Origin: JBBQNY01 sp038221545
GTDB lineage: Bacteria > Pseudomonadota > Gammaproteobacteria > Xanthomonadales > Ahniellaceae
Direction of reading: 5' to 3'
NCBI GenBank assembly: GCA_038221545.1
Contig: JBBRIE010000104.1
Location: 1 to 9,646, forward strand
DNA length: 9,646 bases
In this document: positions 6,206 through 9,646 of the stretch, piece after piece
How positions within the stretch are numbered: the stretch's first letter is position 1
Layout of the letters: the number at the start of each line of letters is the position of its first letter
The notes under the pieces: generated by a model
Told to the model about the DNA's origin: nothing
Seen by the model: only the letters and a program-made list of their open reading frames with translations
Database searches by the model: none
Made by a program: the position numbers and the translations under genes

Positions 6206-6429
6206 GAGGATTCTCCAGGACGATTCTGGTTGGGCGACAAGGGCCGCGACGCGGAATTCGCCATTGCCGCCCACCTGATTGGAAGAGCTGCGCCGAAGAC
6301 ACGAAAAGTTGCATTTTCCTCGCGGCTTTTTCCGACATTCATCGCACGCGCGTCCATCCCTGCGCGCACCTGCGTGCCGGAAGTCATGGATGCGAGACCG
6401 CAAGCGCGTTCGGGCACGCGGGATTCGAC
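6206..6429. promoter_or_regulatory. divergent intergenic region upstream of hutI
   Basis: This 224-base gap should hold promoters for hutI (plus) and the small membrane gene (minus). I found no sigma-70 promoter with both hexamers in good shape on either strand. The one notable element is an AT-rich inverted repeat, GAAAA (6303-6307) and TTTTC (6314-6318) around GTTGCA, in otherwise GC-rich DNA about 110 bases before hutI. It could be a regulator site. A GGGA at 6420-6423 lies 6 bases before the hutI ATG and probably serves as its ribosome-binding site. Confidence 0.3.
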
Positions 6430-7674
6430 ATGAGCGCATCGGCATGCGACCTGCTCCTGCGCAACGCGAGCATCGCAACAATGGATTCGCCCGACGGCTA
6501 CGGACTGGTCGCGAACGGATCGCTGGCAAGTCGCGATGGGCGCATCGCATTCGTCGGCACCGACGACCAGCTGCCCGATGCCCTCGTACGGGGCGCAACC
6601 GTCGTCGTCGACTGCCACGGCGCGCTGCTCACGCCGGGGCTGGTCGACTGCCATACCCATGCCGTGTTCGCCGGCACGCGTGCCGAAGAGTTCGAGCAGC
6701 GACTCGAAGGCGTGAGTTACGAGGACATCGCACGCGCCGGTGGCGGCATCCGTTCCACCGTGTCGGCGACGCGGCAGGCGAGCGAAGAAGAGTTGTTCGC
6801 CCAGTCGCTGCCGCGCGTGCGCGCCCTGGTTGCGGATGGCGTGACCACGCTCGAGGTCAAGTCGGGTTACGGCCTCGCGCTCGACAGCGAACGCGGGATG
6901 TTGCGAGTTGCGCGCAGGCTCGGCGCGGCGACCGGCATCACGGTGCGCACGACGTTCCTCGGTGCGCACGCCCTGCCGCCCGAGTACGCGGGACGCGCCG
7001 ACGATTACATCGAGTCCTGTTGTTCGTGGCTGCGCATCCTCGCAGCGGAAGGACTGGTCGATGCGGTCGACGCCTTCTGCGAGCGCATCGGCTTCACCGG
7101 CGCGCAGACCCGGCGCGTGTTCGAATGCGCGCGCGAGCTGGACCTGCCCGTCAAGTTGCACGCGGACCAGTTGAGCGACGGCGACGGCGGCGCACTGGTC
7201 GCGGAATTCGGCGGACTGAGCGCCGACCACGTCGAGCACCTCAACGATGCGGGCATCCGCGCGATGTCGGCCGCGGGTACTGTGGCCGTCCTCCTTCCCG
7301 GTGCGTTCCTGTGCCTGCGCGAAACAAGCCTGCCCCCGGTCGACGCATTGCGCGCCGCGGGCGTGCCGATGGCGGTTGCGACCGATCTGAATCCGGGGAC
7401 ATCTCCGTTGCAATCGTTGCGCCTGGCGATGGCGCTCGCGTGCGTCCAGTTCCGGCTGACGCCGGCCGAGGCCCTGCGTGGCGCAACCTGCCACGCGGCG
7501 ACCGCCCTCGGACTTGCCGACGCGGGCGTGCTGAGGACGGGTGCGCGCACCGACCTCGCGCTCTGGCGCGTACGGCATCCCGCCGAACTCGCCTATTGGT
7601 TGGGCGGCGAGCTTGCGCAAACCGTCGTTGCCAACGGCAGGGTCGTCAGCGGGGCCTGGCCGGCCCCGCGTTGA
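6430..7674 (+). CDS. hutI: imidazolonepropionase
   Basis: Metal-dependent amidohydrolase of histidine degradation: 4-imidazolone-5-propanoate + H2O gives N-formimino-L-glutamate, the step after HutU. The length of 414 residues fits the family (about 405-410). The N-terminal composite beta-sandwich part (CDLLLRNASIATM) leads to the metal motif His75-Thr-His77 in TPGLVDCHTHAVFAGTR. Further features are LEVKSGYGL with Tyr147, FLGAHALP with His180, the ligand His244 in VKLHADQ, His267 in SADHVEH, and Asp319 in VATDLNPGTSP. The C-terminal stretch TDLALWRVRHPAELAYWLGG is also typical. All expected metal and substrate residues are present, so it should be active, in the cytoplasm. The start is ATG 6430; a weak GGGA lies 6 bases before it. 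hutI stands alone here, about 4 kb from hutU and on the other strand, which is unlike the usual hut operon. Confidence 0.98.
   Translation: MSASACDLLLRNASIATMDSPDGYGLVANGSLASRDGRIAFVGTDDQLPDALVRGATVVVDCHGALLTPGLVDCHTHAVFAGTRAEEFEQRLEGVSYEDIARAGGGIRSTVSATRQASEEELFAQSLPRVRALVADGVTTLEVKSGYGLALDSERGMLRVARRLGAATGITVRTTFLGAHALPPEYAGRADDYIESCCSWLRILAAEGLVDAVDAFCERIGFTGAQTRRVFECARELDLPVKLHADQLSDGDGGALVAEFGGLSADHVEHLNDAGIRAMSAAGTVAVLLPGAFLCLRETSLPPVDALRAAGVPMAVATDLNPGTSPLQSLRLAMALACVQFRLTPAEALRGATCHAATALGLADAGVLRTGARTDLALWRVRHPAELAYWLGGELAQTVVANGRVVSGAWPAPR
7649..7669. terminator. GC hairpin at the hutI 3' end
   Basis: A perfect 8-base stem, GCGGGGCC (7649-7656) with GGCCCCGC (7662-7669), around a TGGCC loop. 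It lies inside the last codons of hutI, ending two bases before the TGA. No T-run follows, so it is at best a terminator-like or mRNA-end structure, and it also encodes the final residues. Confidence 0.3.
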
Positions 7675-7752
7675 TCATCCGGGGGCGCGCGGTGCCTTGG
7701 GCATCGTCGCACCCAAGAATCGCCGCTCGCCGGCAATCAACAGGCAAGACTG

Positions 7753-7774
7753 CCCGCCAATCATGTTGGCGGCG
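7753..7774. terminator. candidate bidirectional hairpin between hutI and the bTHX-like gene
   Basis: CCGCCAA (7754-7760) and TTGGCGG (7766-7772) form a perfect 7-base stem with a TCATG loop, extendable by one C-G pair past a bulged C. It sits in the 147-base gap between two convergent genes, the natural place for a shared terminator. There is no T-run on either side, so support rests on position and symmetry. The rest of the gap (7675-7821) shows no gene. Confidence 0.4.
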
Positions 7775-7821
7775 GGAGCCGGACAAACGCGAGCAGGACG
7801 GCGCGTACCAGCCCTTGCCCG

Positions 7822-8067
7822 TCAGCTGGCGGTTTTCTTCGCCGCAGCCTTGGCGGGCGCCTTTTTGGCCGGCGCAGCCGACTTTGTCGCAGCCTTGAGC
7901 GGCGCCTTCTTCGCCGACGCGGCCTTCGCGGGGGCCTTGCTCACGGCCTTCCTGGCCGCGCGAACTTCACCTTCCACCATGGGCAACTTCTCGTCGTGCG
8001 GACGCACGTTGCCGTAACTGCGCTTCGCGATCTTGCCGCGCGTGGTCTTGCGGTCGCCTCTGCCCAT
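7822..8067 (-). CDS. bTHX-type small ribosomal subunit protein with Ala/Lys-rich tail
   Basis: An 81-residue, very basic protein. Its N-terminus MGRGDRKTTRGKIAKRSYGN, followed by VRPHDEK (21-27), matches the short bTHX (Thx) family, whose members begin MGKGD-K---GKI---YG--RP and bind 16S rRNA in the 30S head. In Thermus the protein is only about 26 residues. Here it carries a 40-residue extension rich in Ala and Lys with KAPAKAA-like repeats, resembling histone H1-type tails. I start at ATG 8067 because GGAG (8076-8079) lies 8 bases upstream. A GTG three codons earlier (8074-8076) overlaps that site and is unlikely. It is downstream of the MerC-domain gene on the same strand (81-base gap) and convergent with hutI. 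The alternative is a small nucleoid protein that merely shares the motif. Confidence 0.8.
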   Translation of the reverse strand: MGRGDRKTTRGKIAKRSYGNVRPHDEKLPMVEGEVRAARKAVSKAPAKAASAKKAPLKAATKSAAPAKKAPAKAAAKKTAS

Positions 8068-8075
8068 GCTGCTCA

Positions 8076-8079
8076 CTCC
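8076..8079 (-). promoter_or_regulatory. ribosome-binding site fixing the bTHX start
   Basis: GGAG on the minus strand lies 8 bases before ATG 8067. The competing upstream GTG shares base 8076 with this motif and could not use it, so the ATG and the family-like N-terminus MGRGD are favoured. Confidence 0.6.
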
Positions 8080-8122
8080 GAAAGGTTGAATTCGGCGGCG
8101 AGTTTAGCGGTTTGCGACGCCC

Positions 8123-8137
8123 GCGGTTGGGAACCGC
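8123..8137. terminator. short hairpin downstream of the MerC-domain gene
   Basis: GCGGTT (8123-8128) and AACCGC (8132-8137) form a perfect 6-base stem with a 3-base loop, 11 bases beyond the MerC-domain stop and upstream of the bTHX gene. No T-run follows on the minus strand. It may separate the two transcripts, but the evidence is weak. Confidence 0.25.
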
Positions 8138-8148
8138 ACGTGGCGAAT

Positions 8149-8592
8149 TCAGGAACCGGGTGCGCCGGTCGTGTCCTCGGCACGCGTCTCGCGCCAGCGA
8201 CGCGTGCTGTGCCAGTTGGACCAGTGCGCGGCGGCGATCAACATGCCACCGAAGGCGGCCGCCAGTGCGTGGGCGCTGTCGTGCGAATGCAGGGGCGAGA
8301 ACAGCGCGACTGCCATCACGGCGAGTCCGAGAAACAGCAGTATCAGCGAAAGCGGTTCGCGGTGCCGGCGACTCGCATGGCCGATCACGAACGTCGCGAA
8401 CAACGCGGCGACGACGATGAAGGCCGATTCAACGACGCGACTGTGCACGATCGAATGCGTGGCGCTCGGCAGCAATGCGAATGCCACGGGAATCAGCGCG
8501 CAGTGAATGGCGCAGGCGGCTGACGCGGTTCCACCCACTGCGTCCATGACGGGACTGGGGGCGATCGCGGTTCGGGCGGGGTTCGTGTCCAT
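8149..8592 (-). CDS. MerC-domain inner-membrane protein
   Basis: A 147-residue protein with about four transmembrane helices (roughly 20-42, 54-74, 81-99, 107-125). It has the MerC hallmark Cys27-Ala-Ile-His30-Cys31 at the start of the first helix (SAACAIHCALIPVAF). MerC proteins of mercury operons take up Hg(II), but many chromosomal family members stand alone and probably handle another soft metal. No merA, merR, merT or merP is near, so a mercury role is not supported. Extra histidines sit in the last loop and tail (HSHDSAH at 102-108, HWSNWH at 123-128). The ATG at 8592 has no Shine-Dalgarno, and a -10-like TATAAC ends 5 bases before it, so the mRNA may be leaderless. ATG 8547 (Met16) is an alternative start, also without a ribosome-binding site. 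It is divergent from the propeller gene. Confidence 0.85.
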   Translation of the reverse strand: MDTNPARTAIAPSPVMDAVGGTASAACAIHCALIPVAFALLPSATHSIVHSRVVESAFIVVAALFATFVIGHASRRHREPLSLILLFLGLAVMAVALFSPLHSHDSAHALAAAFGGMLIAAAHWSNWHSTRRWRETRAEDTTGAPGS

Positions 8593-8617
8593 GCAAGGTT
8601 ATAAAGTACCACAATGG
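8593..8617 (-). promoter_or_regulatory. candidate promoter and Zur-like half-site before the MerC-domain gene
   Basis: On the minus strand TATAAC (8598-8603) is a good -10 hexamer ending 5 bases before the ATG, which would place the transcription start at or next to the start codon. The same bases read TATAACCTTGC, matching 9 of 11 positions of one half of the enterobacterial Zur box (TATAACATTTC) as I recall it; the other half matches poorly (4 of 11). The block is conspicuously AT-rich against its surroundings. There is no clear -35. Confidence 0.35.
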
Positions 8618-8756
8618 AGTGGATTCGCCCGGCACCCGGGGTGCGCGCTTCAGCCGACAGTCGCTTTCCCGCTCCATGGGGACGCCTCGTGGACGAGAAA
8701 AGATTCGGCGTACGATCGTCAATGCCGTGGCGGAATCGCCGGCGAGGGGGTGTGAC

Positions 8757-9646
8757 ATGACGGTTTTCGCACTGAGGCTGGCCCTGGGATGCGCGGTCTG
8801 GCTGCTCGGTTCAGTCGTGCAGGCGCAGGCGCCGCGCGATTACGACATCGTCTACGTCCGCCAGGCGCGCTTCGGGGACAACCTCAACACCACGTGGCCG
8901 GAAGTTTTCCACCCCGCGCGGCTTGATCCGGGCGCGGACCTCATGCTGCTGCATCCGGACGGTACCGAGGAAGTGCTGGTTACCGGTGGCAACGGCGGCG
9001 TGACCGACCCCTTCGTCTCGTTCGATGGCGCGTCGGTCTACTACAGCTATTTTCCCGATCTCCGCCCGCAGTCTCTCAATCCGCAGCGCGACAACCTGCC
9101 GCTCGCGGGCGCCGACATTTATCGAATCGTGCTGGCGACGCGGCAGGTCACGCGGCTCACCTTCGGTGGGTTCTCGCCCAACACGGGCGCAGGCAACTGG
9201 GACGAGTCGAATCCGGTCGATCCGCCGCCGCAATTCAACCGTCTGGGCTACGGCATCCTCAATCTCGGCCCCTGTCCCCTTCCCGGTGGCCGGATCGCTT
9301 TCACCAGCAATCGCAATGGGTTCCTGCCGCCCAAGGGCTTCACCAACCCCACGCTGCAGCTCTTCGTCATGGACGCCGACGGCCAGAACGTCACCGCAAT
9401 CGCACCGATGAACATCTCGAGTGCGCTGCATCCCACCATCCTGCGCGACGGCCGCATCATGTTCTCCTCGCACGAGGACCAGGGCATCCGCGACCAGCGG
9501 CTCTGGGGAATCTGGGCGATACGTCCCGACGGGCGTGTGTGGGAACCGCTGGTCAGCGCGTTCCGCGGGCCCCAGGCCTTCCACTTCATGACGCAACTCG
9601 GCAACGAGGACCTGGTGGTCGTCGACTACTACAACCTCAACAACAA
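8757..9646 (+). CDS. exported beta-propeller protein, HZS-alpha-domain-like (partial, runs off the right edge)
   Basis: 296 codons are visible and the frame is open at the edge. A signal peptide MTVFALRLALGCAVWLLGSV ends in VQAQA, with likely cleavage after Ala25, so the protein is periplasmic. The mature part shows repeated TolB/PD40-type blades: DPFVSFDGASVYYSYF (84-99), DIYRIVLATRQVTRLTF (120-136), GGRIAFTSNR (177-186), LQLFVMDADGQNVTAI (200-215), HPTILRDGRIMFSSHEDQG (225-243), and WGIWAIRPDGRVWEPL (250-265), ending in FHFMTQLGNEDLVVVDYYNL. These motifs resemble, from memory, proteins annotated with the hydrazine synthase alpha-subunit domain, many of which are not hydrazine synthases. No CxxCH haem site occurs in the visible part. 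ATG 8757 has GAGGGGG (8744-8750) 6 bases upstream. Divergent from the MerC-domain gene. Propeller and export are well supported; function is open. Confidence 0.88.
   Translation, partial: MTVFALRLALGCAVWLLGSVVQAQAPRDYDIVYVRQARFGDNLNTTWPEVFHPARLDPGADLMLLHPDGTEEVLVTGGNGGVTDPFVSFDGASVYYSYFPDLRPQSLNPQRDNLPLAGADIYRIVLATRQVTRLTFGGFSPNTGAGNWDESNPVDPPPQFNRLGYGILNLGPCPLPGGRIAFTSNRNGFLPPKGFTNPTLQLFVMDADGQNVTAIAPMNISSALHPTILRDGRIMFSSHEDQGIRDQRLWGIWAIRPDGRVWEPLVSAFRGPQAFHFMTQLGNEDLVVVDYYNLNN

Noticed and set aside
6076..7620. 514-codon minus-strand frame opposite hutI
   Set aside because: Antisense shadow of hutI; Arg/Ala/His-rich with no recognisable domain.
6279..7898. 539-codon plus-strand frame overlapping hutI
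   Set aside because: Out-of-frame shadow of hutI with extreme arginine content and no domain.
8149..8592. mercury-resistance operon
   Set aside because: Only a MerC-domain protein is present. No merR, merT, merP or merA is adjacent, and the neighbours are a ribosomal-type protein and a propeller protein.
8632..8644. palindrome GCACCC-G-GGGTGC between the MerC-domain and propeller genes
   Set aside because: A one-base loop cannot form a good hairpin, and such short G/C palindromes are expected by chance here.
8784..8792. possible lipobox (ALGC) in the propeller signal peptide
   Set aside because: Position -3 is Ala and -2 is Leu, which is off consensus, and the hydrophobic core continues after the cysteine. 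Cleavage after VQAQA fits signal peptidase I better.
8811..9596. 261-codon minus-strand frame at the right end
   Set aside because: Antisense to the open propeller gene starting at 8757, which has a signal peptide, repeated blade motifs and a ribosome-binding site.

Overview
The window is GC-rich, densely packed bacterial chromosome with short intergenic gaps and strong G/C bias at third codon positions. The gene set (a urocanase of Pseudomonas type, stand-alone AlkA and Ogt, a bTHX-type ribosomal protein with an Ala/Lys tail, a MerC-domain protein) suggests a gammaproteobacterium, perhaps of the Xanthomonadales/Lysobacterales. That placement is inference from gene content only. I see no tRNA, rRNA, CRISPR array, insertion sequence or phage gene, and no gene-free stretch longer than 300 bases.

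Left part (1-2469): a possible tail of a plus-strand gene ends at 42. It converges on a minus-strand pair, hutU (urocanate hydratase, complete and with all key residues) followed after 33 bases by a small 2-oxoglutarate/Fe(II) dioxygenase-like gene. A 166-base divergent intergenic region separates hutU from the next block.

Middle (2636-5820, plus strand): a compact run of an NTF2/SnoaL-like protein, an uncharacterised ATP-grasp-like protein, AlkA-type 3-methyladenine DNA glycosylase and Ogt-type O6-alkylguanine-DNA alkyltransferase. They are joined by stop/start overlaps and use GTG, GTG, TTG and ATG starts. A small single-pass membrane protein follows after 62 bases. The last two enzymes make an alkylation-repair pair. 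The first two are unassigned but appear to be translationally coupled to them.

Next (5821-6429): a strong bulged hairpin, then a small minus-strand membrane-protein frame of 57 codons. This frame continues with coding-like composition for 48 more codons past an in-frame TAG. Divergent from it is hutI (6430-7674), imidazolonepropionase. Two of the four core histidine-utilisation enzymes are therefore present (HutU, HutI), about 4 kb apart on opposite strands with the repair operon between them; hutH, hutG and hutC are not in the window.

Right part (7675-9646): hutI converges on the bTHX-like gene and an upstream MerC-domain membrane protein, both on the minus strand. Divergent from merC is a gene that begins at 8757 and runs off the right edge. 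It encodes an exported beta-propeller protein that resembles, from memory, the HZS-alpha-domain family. No wholly new multi-gene system is evident. The best leads are the ATP-grasp/NTF2/AlkA/Ogt coupling, the Ogt active-site variant, the interrupted small membrane gene and the propeller protein at the edge.
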